A DNA stretch of 64,000 nt from Altericroceibacterium indicum. Its GTDB lineage: Bacteria > Pseudomonadota > Alphaproteobacteria > Sphingomonadales > Sphingomonadaceae. The stretch covers positions 62,001-126,000 of the forward strand of contig NZ_WTYQ01000002.1 in NCBI RefSeq assembly GCF_009828105.1. The letters run 5' to 3'. Below are positions 9,637 to 18,816 of this stretch, in pieces; position 1 is the stretch's first letter, and every line of letters starts with the position of its first letter. The notes under the pieces are model-generated. The model made no database searches and was not told the origin of the DNA. It saw only the letters and a list, made by a program, of their open reading frames with translations. Both the position numbers and the translations under genes were made by a program.

Positions 9637-12387
9637 TTACTTGGCAGCACCGTGGCAGTGCTTGTATTTATTGCCAGAACCGCATGGGCATGGCGCGTTG
9701 CGGCTGATGTCCTGACCGGCATAGGGGTTGGCGCTGTCGCTCCCACCCGAGCCAACTGCAGCACGAGGGCTTCCAGCCAACGACCCAAGAATGGCTTCCG
9801 CGCCAGTCGAGCGTGATGAACTATCTGCATCATCTGTCCCGAACAGCGGATCAATGTGACCTGTCAGGAAATCTGGCAGTTCCGGCAGATCAAGTGGCGG
9901 TGGCGGCGGAGCCATACGTAATTGATGCGTCATCAAGATCCGGGTGACATCTTCACGGATCGTGTTCAACATGCCTTCAAACAGGCCGAAGGCCTCCTGC
10001 TTATATTCGTTGATCGGCGTTTTCTGGGCATAAGCGCGGAGGAATACCACCTGACGCAAGGCATCGAGAGTGGCGAGATGTTCCTTCCAATGGTGATCGA
10101 GGCGGCCAAGCAGGACGTTCTTTTCAACCTGATGCCAGATGGACGTGTCCGTCTGAGCAATTTTTTCGTCCATCACCTGCTTGGATATTTCGACCAGACG
10201 TTCTTCGATCAATTCCGGATCAAGTGCGTCTTCGTTCATCCAATCATCAATCGGCGGTTCGAGGCCCAGAATATCACTGACACGGGCCTTCAGTCCCTCA
10301 ACATCCCATTGTTCAGGGTAGGAACCTGGGGGGCACGCATCCGCAACAATCGCATTGATGGCATCTTCGCGCATTTCCACGACGACATCATCAACCCGCT
10401 CGCTGTCCATGATCTCTTCACGTTGCTGATAGATCACCTTGCGCTGATCATTCATAACGTCATCATATTCAACGACTTGCTTACGCATATCGTAATTGCG
10501 CGCTTCAACCTTCTTCTGCGCCGTTTCAATCGCTTTAGAGAGCCATTTGGAGCCGATCGCCTCACCATCGGCAAGGTTGGAGTTCATCATCTTGGAGAAC
10601 ATCGTATCCGGGCCAAAGATGCGCAGCAAATCATCTTCGAGGCACAGATAGAAACGCGACAGGCCCGGATCGCCCTGACGACCAGCACGGCCACGCAGCT
10701 GATTATCGATCCGGCGGCTTTCATGCCGTTCAGTACCCAGAACGAACAAACCGCCCGCTGCCAGCACACGCTGGCGGTCTGCCTCGACCTCTTCCTTGAT
10801 CTTGGCGATGGCAGCATCACGTTCGGGACCTTCTTCGACATCGCGAAGTTCATCCTCGATACGGAATTCAACATTGCCGCCAAGCTGAATGTCGGTGCCT
10901 CGGCCCGCCATATTGGTTGCAATGGTTACTGCGCCATAGCGGCCAGCCTGGGCCACAATATGCGCTTCCATTTCATGGAAACGGGCATTCAGAACAGCGT
11001 GCTTCACGCCTTCCTTGCGGAGGAACTCTGAAAGCAGTTCTGACTTTTCGATAGATACTGTGCCAACCAGCACCGGCTGACCAATTTCGTGCTTCTCACT
11101 GATGGCCTTGGCAATCGCTTGAAACTTATCATTCGTATTCTTGTAGAATTCGTCCTGCTCATCGACCCGCTGAATAGGTAAATTGGTAGGGATCGTGACG
11201 ACATTCATTTTGTAAATATCCCAGAACTCGGCCGCTTCTGTTGCAGCCGTACCGGTCATGCCGGAAAGCTTGGGATACATACGGAAGTAATTCTGGAATG
11301 TGATGGAAGCGAGTGTCTGGTTCTCAGGCTCGATCTTCACGCCTTCTTTGGCTTCCACAGCCTGATGCAGACCATTGGACCAGCGGCGGCCATCCATCAT
11401 GCGGCCCGTAAATTCATCAATGATGACGACCTTGTCATCCTTGACGATGTAATCCGTATCACGCTTGAACATGATGATGGCCTTCATCGCCTGATCAAGG
11501 TGATGAACAACCTGCGTATTTTCAACGTCGTAAAGATTGTCACCCTCAAGCAGACCTGCGGCATAGAGGAGCTTTTCAACTTCTTCGACACCGTCTTCGG
11601 TCAGCGAGACGTTCTTGCTTTTTTCGTCCGCTTCATACCATTCTGGATCGATCTCTTTGACGATCTTGTCGATCGCGACATAGAGTTCGGATTTGTCTTC
11701 GGTCGGGCCAGAGATGATGAGCGGGGTACGCGCTTCGTCAATCAGGATCGAATCGACTTCATCGACAATCGCGTAGTTAAATGGACGATGGACCATCTGG
11801 CCGCGTTCATGCTTCATATTATCGCGCAGATAATCGAAGCCGAATTCATTGTTCGTGCCGTATGTAATGTCCGCCGCATAGGCTTCACGGCGCTCATGCT
11901 CGGATAGGTTTGGCACGATCACGCCGACGCTCAAACCAAGGAAGCCGTAGAGGCGGCCCATGGTTTCAGCGTCGCGCGCAGCGAGGTAATCATTCACCGT
12001 GACAACATGGACGCCCTTGCCCTCAATGGCATTGAGGTAGACCGCCAGCGTCGCCACGAGGGTCTTACCCTCACCAGTGCGCATTTCGGCAATTTCACCA
12101 CGGTGGAGCACGATACCACCCACCATCTGCACATCGAAATGGCGCATCCCGAGGATGCGGCGTGAGGCTTCACGAACCGTCGCAAAAGCTTCAGGCATAA
12201 TATCATCGAGCGAGCTTCCAGCCTGCAACATGCCACGGAATTTCTCCGTCTGGGCCGTCAGTTCCTCATCGCTGAAGGCTTCAAGCTGAGGCTCCAGAGC
12301 ATTGATCTGGTCAACAATTTTACTGAGTGACTTAACATACCGCTCATTAGCGGAGCCAAAAAAGGTTTTAGCGAGCGCACCGAACAT
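9637..12387 (-). CDS. secA: Protein translocase ATPase SecA
   Basis: A 916-residue motor that pushes preproteins through SecYEG. Walker A is MRTGEGKT (102-109) and Walker B is VDEVD (208-212). The preprotein-binding, helicase and scaffold regions are all recognisable. A Pro-rich linker leads to the C-terminal zinc knuckle [14 protein letters not shown] that binds SecB and phospholipid. Length and motifs are normal for alphaproteobacteria. It is transcribed alone, divergently from argJ, with a small secreted protein gene between them on the same strand. Confidence 0.98.
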   Translation of the reverse strand: MFGALAKTFFGSANERYVKSLSKIVDQINALEPQLEAFSDEELTAQTEKFRGMLQAGSSLDDIMPEAFATVREASRRILGMRHFDVQMVGGIVLHRGEIAEMRTGEGKTLVATLAVYLNAIEGKGVHVVTVNDYLAARDAETMGRLYGFLGLSVGVIVPNLSEHERREAYAADITYGTNNEFGFDYLRDNMKHERGQMVHRPFNYAIVDEVDSILIDEARTPLIISGPTEDKSELYVAIDKIVKEIDPEWYEADEKSKNVSLTEDGVEEVEKLLYAAGLLEGDNLYDVENTQVVHHLDQAMKAIIMFKRDTDYIVKDDKVVIIDEFTGRMMDGRRWSNGLHQAVEAKEGVKIEPENQTLASITFQNYFRMYPKLSGMTGTAATEAAEFWDIYKMNVVTIPTNLPIQRVDEQDEFYKNTNDKFQAIAKAISEKHEIGQPVLVGTVSIEKSELLSEFLRKEGVKHAVLNARFHEMEAHIVAQAGRYGAVTIATNMAGRGTDIQLGGNVEFRIEDELRDVEEGPERDAAIAKIKEEVEADRQRVLAAGGLFVLGTERHESRRIDNQLRGRAGRQGDPGLSRFYLCLEDDLLRIFGPDTMFSKMMNSNLADGEAIGSKWLSKAIETAQKKVEARNYDMRKQVVEYDDVMNDQRKVIYQQREEIMDSERVDDVVVEMREDAINAIVADACPPGSYPEQWDVEGLKARVSDILGLEPPIDDWMNEDALDPELIEERLVEISKQVMDEKIAQTDTSIWHQVEKNVLLGRLDHHWKEHLATLDALRQVVFLRAYAQKTPINEYKQEAFGLFEGMLNTIREDVTRILMTHQLRMAPPPPPLDLPELPDFLTGHIDPLFGTDDADSSSRSTGAEAILGSLAGSPRAAVGSGGSDSANPYAGQDISRNAPCPCGSGNKYKHCHGAAK

Positions 12388-12480
12388 TGGGCGTTTCCTG
12401 ATTCTTTGAAGATTTAGATGTGCAACCGCGCCTGCTTCAGGTGCGGGAGAGCGTGTCAGAGTTGGGAATAGCGCGCGATC

Positions 12481-12753
12481 TTATTCGTGGGCGCGATCAA
12501 CCTTGAGCATGATCGTCGGCCAATAGATAACACCGGCCCTGTGATGGCAATTATCCACGCTATCGCGTAGTTTTTCGGGGCCCCGTGCCATTTGTGCGGC
12601 GAGTGAAGCCTGCCGCACTGTGCAGATTTCACAAGCTTCGCTAATAGAAGCCAGCCGGACATTCTCGACGCCTGTCACGCGCGCATGCGCGTGTTCTCCG
12701 GTGACAGCAAGACCGGTAAAGATAGCAAGAAGCGTGAGTAGCTGACGCAGCAT
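12481..12753 (-). CDS. Small secreted protein of unknown function
   Basis: A 90-residue protein if translation starts at the Met before LRQLLTLLAIF. The reading frame is open further upstream (to 12837), but this start yields a proper signal peptide with a likely cut after AHA. The mature part has three Cys residues (CEIC and DNCHH) and no recognised domain. It lies between secA and argJ and could share the intergenic promoter region with argJ. I do not recognise the family. It is supported by the signal-peptide pattern and the open frame only. Confidence 0.5.
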   Translation of the reverse strand: MLRQLLTLLAIFTGLAVTGEHAHARVTGVENVRLASISEACEICTVRQASLAAQMARGPEKLRDSVDNCHHRAGVIYWPTIMLKVDRAHE

Positions 12754-12839
12754 TGTGTGTGCGAGATAGGAACTCTGCGCCGCCACGTCCACCAAGAAAG
12801 CGCGTTTACGAGACTCATCTGTCTGCTTAAGGAGCATTT

Positions 12840-14066
12840 ATGGACATCGAACGCTCCCCCCTCGCTCGCCCCTTTCCTGATATGCCGCCTGTTGATGGCG
12901 TCACACTGCGTATTGCGCGGGCGCAATATAAGAATTGGGATCGATGCGATCTGACCTATGCCGAACTGGCAGAGGGCACCGCGGTAGCCGGTGTATTCAC
13001 GCGCAATATCTGCTGCTCTTCCGAAGTGGAACTGGGCCGGGAAAATGTGAAACGCGGCACAGCGCGGGCTTTGATCGTGAACGCTGGCAATTCCAATGCT
13101 TTCACTGGCTATCGTGGTCGTGAAGCTGTGGAGCAGATCATGACGCAGGTTTCCGACCATCTGGGTTGCGCGAAAGAAGAAGTGTTCGTTTCCTCAACTG
13201 GTGTGATCGGCGTTCCGCTGCCCAAGGATAAGGCACGCGATGGTGTCGCGGCCGTTTTGCAGACAGAGCCATGCGGTTGGGAAGAGGCCGCCAGCACGAT
13301 CGGCACGACTGACACTTTCACCAAGGGCGCCCATGCCGCCGCCATGCTGGGCGAAACACGGGTGGAACTGTGCGGTATCATCAAGGGCAGCGGCATGATC
13401 GCGCCGGATATGGCCACCATGCTGGGCTATATTTTTACCGACGCCGCGATAGTCCCTGCCTTCCTGCAAGAACTGCTGAGTGAAGCTACCAAGGGCAGTT
13501 TCAACGCGATCACCGTGGATAGTGACACCTCCACTTCTGATACGGTGCTTGCCTTTGCGACAGGAAAAGCCGGAAATCCGCTGATCCAATCCTTTGACGA
13601 CCCCGGTGCCGATGCTTTCGCCGCTGCCTTGAAGGATGTCTGCCGCCAGCTCGCGCATCTGGTGGTGCGGGACGGCGAAGGTGCGCAGAAATTTATCGAA
13701 GTGCGCGTAAATGGCGCGGTTTCCGATGACAGTGCCCATCGCATTGCACTTGCGATTGCCAATTCTCCGCTGGTCAAAACGGCGATTGCAGGCGGCGATG
13801 CCAATTGGGGCCGTGTAGTGATGGCGGTCGGAAAAGCAGGAGAACCCGCAGATCGGGACAAGCTTTCCATCGGTTTTGGCGGGCATTGGGCGGCTAAAAA
13901 CGGCCAGCCTCTCGCTGATTATAATGAAGTGCCGGTGGCCGAGCATTTGCGTGGGGAAGATGTGACGCTTGAGGTTGATATTGGCCTTGGAAATGGTCGG
14001 GCAATTGTTTGGACCTGCGACCTGACGCATGGCTACATTTCCATCAATGCGGATTACCGTTCATGA
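12840..14066 (+). CDS. argJ: Bifunctional ornithine acetyltransferase / N-acetylglutamate synthase
   Basis: A 408-residue cytoplasmic enzyme that transfers acetyl from N-acetylornithine to glutamate, recycling the acetyl group in arginine synthesis. The self-cleavage site is present as PDMATMLGYIF, with the new N-terminal nucleophile Thr193, so the chain should split into alpha and beta subunits. A ribosome site (AAGGAG) precedes the ATG. The stop overlaps the next start as ATGA. It pairs functionally with argG at 54.5 kb. Confidence 0.96.
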   Translation: MDIERSPLARPFPDMPPVDGVTLRIARAQYKNWDRCDLTYAELAEGTAVAGVFTRNICCSSEVELGRENVKRGTARALIVNAGNSNAFTGYRGREAVEQIMTQVSDHLGCAKEEVFVSSTGVIGVPLPKDKARDGVAAVLQTEPCGWEEAASTIGTTDTFTKGAHAAAMLGETRVELCGIIKGSGMIAPDMATMLGYIFTDAAIVPAFLQELLSEATKGSFNAITVDSDTSTSDTVLAFATGKAGNPLIQSFDDPGADAFAAALKDVCRQLAHLVVRDGEGAQKFIEVRVNGAVSDDSAHRIALAIANSPLVKTAIAGGDANWGRVVMAVGKAGEPADRDKLSIGFGGHWAAKNGQPLADYNEVPVAEHLRGEDVTLEVDIGLGNGRAIVWTCDLTHGYISINADYRS

Positions 14067-14875
14067 ATGCTCTGGATCACCAAATTCTCGAATTGATGCG
14101 CAAGACAGCGCGGAGCGTGGTTATGCCGCGCTATCGCAACCTTGCTGCGGACGAAGTGTTTGAAAAGGCTGAAGATGATCCAGTCACGATCGCGGATCGG
14201 GAATCCGAAGCGATGCTGAGTGACGGGCTGGCAGCCTTGATGCCGGAAGCCGCAATTGTCGGAGAAGAAGCAGCCTTTTCAGATAGTTCCGTTCTGGATC
14301 GGCTGTCTGGCCTGTGCTGGATCATTGACCCCATTGACGGCACCAAGAATTTTGCCAGCGGCGAAGGACCTTTTGCGCTGATGATTGCGCTGGCGGATGG
14401 TGGTTTGGCGCAAGGGAGCTGGATCTATGACCCGGTGCGTGATCGCTTGTGCCATGCCCGCAAAGGCGGTGGCGCTTTTGTCGATGGCGAAGCGGTCAAA
14501 GCCTCCGCAACCGGGGAAAAACCGCCTGTTTTAGCCGCGATGACGGCCTATATGGCCGACCACCATCGTGAGCTTTTCAACGAGAAAATCGCTCCTTATT
14601 ACACCGAAGCTGTGGCCCCGCGCTGTGCGGCTGAGCAATATCCGCTGGTTGCCTTTGGCAATCACGACCTTGCTCTCTATCAGCGCACCTTGTCATGGGA
14701 TCATGCCGCCGGTGCCCTGTTTCTGAATGAAGCAGGCGGCATGTCTGCAAGGCTCGACGGATCACCCTACCGCGTTGATTCCAAAGAAAAAGGTATGATC
14801 GGAGCGGCCACGCCAGCCCTGTTTGAAGAGCTGGCGCAACGGCTCGAAGCGGCCGGTTACAACCCGTCTGTGTAA
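14063..14875 (+). CDS. hisN: Inositol-monophosphatase-family phosphatase, probably histidinol-phosphatase
   Basis: A 270-residue Mg-dependent phosphatase. The frame is open from 14009, but ATG 14063 overlaps the argJ stop as ATGA and is the better start. Family metal-binding motifs are GEEAAF, DPIDGTKNF (89-97) and WDHAAG (212-217). In many alphaproteobacteria this subfamily dephosphorylates histidinol phosphate in histidine synthesis. An inositol or other sugar monophosphatase role cannot be excluded by sequence reading. Confidence 0.85.
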   Translation: MNALDHQILELMRKTARSVVMPRYRNLAADEVFEKAEDDPVTIADRESEAMLSDGLAALMPEAAIVGEEAAFSDSSVLDRLSGLCWIIDPIDGTKNFASGEGPFALMIALADGGLAQGSWIYDPVRDRLCHARKGGGAFVDGEAVKASATGEKPPVLAAMTAYMADHHRELFNEKIAPYYTEAVAPRCAAEQYPLVAFGNHDLALYQRTLSWDHAAGALFLNEAGGMSARLDGSPYRVDSKEKGMIGAATPALFEELAQRLEAAGYNPSV

Positions 14876-14884
14876 CAGATACAC

Positions 14885-14918
14885 AAAGGCACCCAACAGA
14901 GCCTGAAGGGTGCCTAAA
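14885..14918. terminator. Possible terminator between hisN-like gene and trxA
   Basis: AGGCACCC (14887-14894) pairs perfectly with GGGTGCCT (14908-14915), but the loop is 13 bases and the T tails on either side are poor. It lies between two converging genes. Confidence 0.45.
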
Positions 14919-14944
14919 GTGTTCTAAAGGATGGAAAACGGAAC

Positions 14945-15265
14945 TTAAAGTTCGCCTTCGATCCACTGCTTCAACTGGCTCTTGGGAGCAGCACCCAGTT
15001 TCTGTGAAACTGGCTTACCATCCTTGAACAAAACCATGAACGGAATGGACTGGACGCCCATTTGCCCGGGCACATCCGGATTTTCCATAATATCCATTTT
15101 GGCGATGGTAATCTGATCGGAAAGCTCTTCGCTGATTTCTTCAAGCGCAGGCGCGATCATCTTACAAGGGCCGCACCAATCAGCCCAGAAATCGACCAGC
15201 ACTGGCTTGTCGGAATCGAGCACGTCAGCCTGGAAGCTCGCATCAGTTACATTCTTGGTGGCCAT
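14945..15265 (-). CDS. trxA: Thioredoxin
   Basis: A 106-residue thioredoxin with the WCGPCK active site (Cys31, Cys34) and the cis-Pro loop SIPFMVLF. It reduces disulfides in the cytoplasm using thioredoxin reductase. It lies 59 bases after addA in the same direction and may be the last gene of the divL-addA unit or have its own promoter. Confidence 0.97.
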   Translation of the reverse strand: MATKNVTDASFQADVLDSDKPVLVDFWADWCGPCKMIAPALEEISEELSDQITIAKMDIMENPDVPGQMGVQSIPFMVLFKDGKPVSQKLGAAPKSQLKQWIEGEL

Positions 15266-15324
15266 ATTCTCTTAACTCCTGTTTCAAACAGCTATTTAGT
15301 CGCCGCATTCAGCGAAACAACGCT

Positions 15325-18300
15325 TCACGCCCCCAAGCTTTCCTGCGCCGGGGACAAGCCGGGTTTGTGCCGCGCCAGAATTTCGGCGGGAATGGCGATC
15401 AATCGCGGGGCCTGCGTGTAGAGCACAACCGCTTCAATCCGCCGCCCCGGATAGATCACCTGCAAGGCGGCGGCATAGGCGCCCATCTGCTTCAGCGTGG
15501 CCGAAGGCACTGTGCTGAGCGAGGATGGTGGGCGGCGGGCGGTCTTGAAATCCGCGATCAACACGCGATCATCCTCCACCAGCAGACGGTCAGCCATGCC
15601 GGCGATCACCTGCCCTTCCACCGTCGCGGCAAGGCGAATTTCTGCCAGCGCGGCGGGGGAGAACAATTCTGCCCATTGCGGCTCGGCAATCACTTTGAGC
15701 GCGGCACTGAGCATCTCGCTGCGAATGTCTGCTGGCAGGTCGGCTGCCTGCCGCTCCAGCCATTGCCGCCCTGCTGCTTCACGCTCTGCCTCACCCAGTT
15801 CGGGCAAGCGTTCGAGCAATTTATGGATCAGAATACCGCGCCGCGCTGCCATTTTGGCCTGATCGGCAGGCAATGGCGGATCGGATGCCTGATCTTCACC
15901 CGCAGCGGATGGTGCCAGAGGGCGCGGTGGCTTGGGTTCTGGCCCGACCACGTTCGTCGCCCAGCGGGGCATTTCCATCTTCGGCTGTTCTGCCGTCTTG
16001 TCGGTTTTCTCAGCCTCAACCAAGGGGCCGCTGGCCCCCCATTCGCGCACTTCACCCCAGATTGGATCGCTCACGGCCTCTCCCGTGAACAGCAGGCTAA
16101 GCTGTGCATACCAACTGTCTTGCGCCGGTTCGCTTTCCCGCAAACCCAGCGCACCACCGATAAACAGTGCCTCTTCTGCACGGGTCATAGCAACATAGAG
16201 CAGCCGCCAATGTTCCTCCAGTTCAGCCGCCGCCGCCGCTTCGGCAGCATCAGCCACGGCGCCTGCCATATCACCCTTTTTCACCTGCGGGACCGGCAGC
16301 TTGCGGATATCTGGTAGCCCTTCTTCACCAAGGATAGTTTCCGCCATTTCGAGATCGTCGCCGCTCACCCCGCCCGGTTTCCCGGCAGCGTCAGCAAGGA
16401 TCACGATGGGGGCCTGTAGCCCCTTGGAACCATGCACGGTCATCACGCGCACAAGGCCATCGCTGGCCCCTGCTTCGCGCTTCAATTCACCCTCCCCTGC
16501 ATCGAACCAATGGATAAAGCCCTGAAGGCTCACCACATGGGCGCTGCTATAGGCATGGGCGGCGTTGAGCAGTTCATCGAGCGGATCATTGGCTTCATGG
16601 CCAAGCCGCTGGACCAGCACCTGCCGGCCACGCCATGGCCCGGTGAGAATCCAGTTGAGCAGCACCTGCGGGGGTTCAAAATCAGCAATCGCCAGCAATT
16701 CGCCCAGCTTCGCCAGAGTGGCGCGAATATGGGAATTGGTAGAAGCACGCAAGTGATCCCACAAGCGCTTGCCGCCTTCGCGCCAGCCATGTTCAAGCAA
16801 TTGTTCCTGCGTCCAGCCAATCAGCGGGGATACCAGCAGATTGGCCAGATTGAGATCATCGAGCGGCTGCGCAGCAAAGCGCAAGGCAGCCATCACATCC
16901 TTCACCGCCAAAGGCGCACCCAGCCGCAGCCGGTCCACCCCGGCCACGGGAACGCCGCATGCATGCAGCCGTGCCACGATCAATCCGGCGAGTTCGCGCC
17001 TTTTGCGGACCAGCACCATCACATCACCCGGCCCGGCCCGCCGCGCGCCGCCTTTGACAAGGGGGAAACCCTCTTTCATCCAGCGGGAGACCTGCGCGGC
17101 AATCTTGTCGGCCAAGATGCGATCGGGTCTGGAGAGCCATGCCTCTTCACCTTCATCGCCGCTGGCAGTGCCTTCCTCAGGCGTGGCGCTGACCGGTGGC
17201 CACAAGGTCACCAGACCGGGGCGATCTTCCCCTATATGCTTTTCCGGGTTTTGTTTCAGACCAAAGCGGCCCGGCGTAATCCGCGCAATCGCCGCATCGA
17301 CAAAATCGAGCACCGGCTGCGCCGTGCGGAAGCTGCGATCAAGGCCCAGTTCCTGCAAGCCGTGCATCGCCAGATGGTTGTCATCCAGCATATCGGCATT
17401 GCGGGCAGCGGCGGAAATCTCTTCCCGGAAACGCAGACGGGCCGCTTCAAAATTCTCCGGGCTGGTGCCCTGAAAGCGGAAAATCGCCTGCTTGTAATCC
17501 CCTACCACAAAGATGGTGCGCAATTTGCCATCATGCTGGCCCAGCCCGGCAAAGAAATCCCCCGTCAGCGCGCGGACGATATTCCACTGCGCTTCATTGG
17601 TGTCCTGCGCTTCGTCGATCAAAATGTGATCGAAGCGCCGATCAAGCTTGTAGCGGATCCATTCGGCAAGGTCGGACCGGCTGAGCAATTGCGCCGCATG
17701 GTGGATCTGATCGTCAAAATCAATAAAGCCTTCGCGCTTCTTGGCCTCGTCCCATGCCAGCGCAAATTGCCGCCCGATGGTGAGCGCCGGAGCCATCCGA
17801 TCGGCCAGTTGGAGCAGCAATTGATAACGCCGGATTGCATCAAGGCTATCCTTCACCCGCGCGGCCACACCTTCATAACCGGGATCGAATTTCAGCAATG
17901 ATTTGAGCGAACGCGGCTCCGCCTTCTGGGTAAAGAGCGCTTTTTCAAGATCGCCAAATGTTTCGGCCCGTTTGGCAGGCGATGCGGCGAGCCACTCTGC
18001 CGCCGCATCGGCGCATTGCAGCCCGGTTTTCGTGCCCCACTCCGCATATACCGCCGCGCAATGCCGCAAAGATGTAACCGCAAACACTTCATCACTGCAC
18101 AGTTCCGCCAGCGCGCTTTCATCCGCATCGCTGGGCAGGCCAAGCAATTGCTTGACCCTTGGCATCAATGGCGGGGTCCATGCGCCGGGGCCAAACCATG
18201 CTTCGCGCGCCTGTGCGCAGCGCATCAGCCAGCCCTGCACCGCATCAGGGCCAAGGCGGCGGCTGAGCATGGCAAGATTGTTCAGCGTGGCGTGATCGCC

Positions 18301-18816
18301 CTGCCGTTCTGCATCAATCAGCATGTCTGACAGCGTTTCGCGGGCAAGCAAATCGCGGTCCCGGTCTTCCATCGCCTGCGTGCCGGGGGTGAGGTCTGCT
18401 TCTTCAGGGAAAGCTGACAGCAGCCATTGCGAAAAGGCGTGGATCGTGTCGATCCGCAAACCCCCGCCGGGGCAATCAAGCACGCTGGCAAACAGGGTGC
18501 GCGCTCTTTCACGCGCCTCAGGCGTGGCCGGCGCGCCGATATGGCCCAGCTCCATCGCCAGATCGGTTTCCGGCAGCCGCACCCAGCGGGCGAGCACTTC
18601 ATTGATCCTCACTGCCATTTCGGCAGCACCTGCCTTGGTGAAAGTGAGGCACAGGATCTGCGATGGCGCAACGCCCGGCTGCATCAGCAGGCGCAGCACG
18701 CGGGCGGACAGAACCTGCGTTTTACCCGTGCCCGCCGAGGCCGACAGCCAGACCGAATCCGCCGGGTTCACCGCGTCACGCTGCGCGCCGTGGAGAGGAT
18801 AGACTGCGCCGCTCAT
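15325..18816 (-). CDS. addA: Double-strand break repair helicase-nuclease AddA
   Basis: A 1163-residue UvrD-family helicase and nuclease, the partner of AddB and the functional counterpart of RecBCD. Walker A is SASAGTGKT (25-33), and the helicase motifs include HILIDEAQDTNEAQW and VMTVHGSKGLQAP. The C-terminal RecB-type PD-(D/E)xK nuclease shows GMADRLL and IADFKTAR. Its ATG overlaps the addB stop by 4 bases, so the two subunits are coupled. Confidence 0.95.
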   Translation of the reverse strand: MSGAVYPLHGAQRDAVNPADSVWLSASAGTGKTQVLSARVLRLLMQPGVAPSQILCLTFTKAGAAEMAVRINEVLARWVRLPETDLAMELGHIGAPATPEARERARTLFASVLDCPGGGLRIDTIHAFSQWLLSAFPEEADLTPGTQAMEDRDRDLLARETLSDMLIDAERQGDHATLNNLAMLSRRLGPDAVQGWLMRCAQAREAWFGPGAWTPPLMPRVKQLLGLPSDADESALAELCSDEVFAVTSLRHCAAVYAEWGTKTGLQCADAAAEWLAASPAKRAETFGDLEKALFTQKAEPRSLKSLLKFDPGYEGVAARVKDSLDAIRRYQLLLQLADRMAPALTIGRQFALAWDEAKKREGFIDFDDQIHHAAQLLSRSDLAEWIRYKLDRRFDHILIDEAQDTNEAQWNIVRALTGDFFAGLGQHDGKLRTIFVVGDYKQAIFRFQGTSPENFEAARLRFREEISAAARNADMLDDNHLAMHGLQELGLDRSFRTAQPVLDFVDAAIARITPGRFGLKQNPEKHIGEDRPGLVTLWPPVSATPEEGTASGDEGEEAWLSRPDRILADKIAAQVSRWMKEGFPLVKGGARRAGPGDVMVLVRKRRELAGLIVARLHACGVPVAGVDRLRLGAPLAVKDVMAALRFAAQPLDDLNLANLLVSPLIGWTQEQLLEHGWREGGKRLWDHLRASTNSHIRATLAKLGELLAIADFEPPQVLLNWILTGPWRGRQVLVQRLGHEANDPLDELLNAAHAYSSAHVVSLQGFIHWFDAGEGELKREAGASDGLVRVMTVHGSKGLQAPIVILADAAGKPGGVSGDDLEMAETILGEEGLPDIRKLPVPQVKKGDMAGAVADAAEAAAAAELEEHWRLLYVAMTRAEEALFIGGALGLRESEPAQDSWYAQLSLLFTGEAVSDPIWGEVREWGASGPLVEAEKTDKTAEQPKMEMPRWATNVVGPEPKPPRPLAPSAAGEDQASDPPLPADQAKMAARRGILIHKLLERLPELGEAEREAAGRQWLERQAADLPADIRSEMLSAALKVIAEPQWAELFSPAALAEIRLAATVEGQVIAGMADRLLVEDDRVLIADFKTARRPPSSLSTVPSATLKQMGAYAAALQVIYPGRRIEAVVLYTQAPRLIAIPAEILARHKPGLSPAQESLGA

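Noticed and set aside
9922-11031. A 369-residue plus-strand frame inside secA
   Set aside because: Antisense to well-conserved SecA; composition is typical of a shadow frame.
16432-17901. A 489-residue plus-strand frame inside addA
   Set aside because: It is the antisense shadow of AddA, low-complexity and without motifs or ribosome site.
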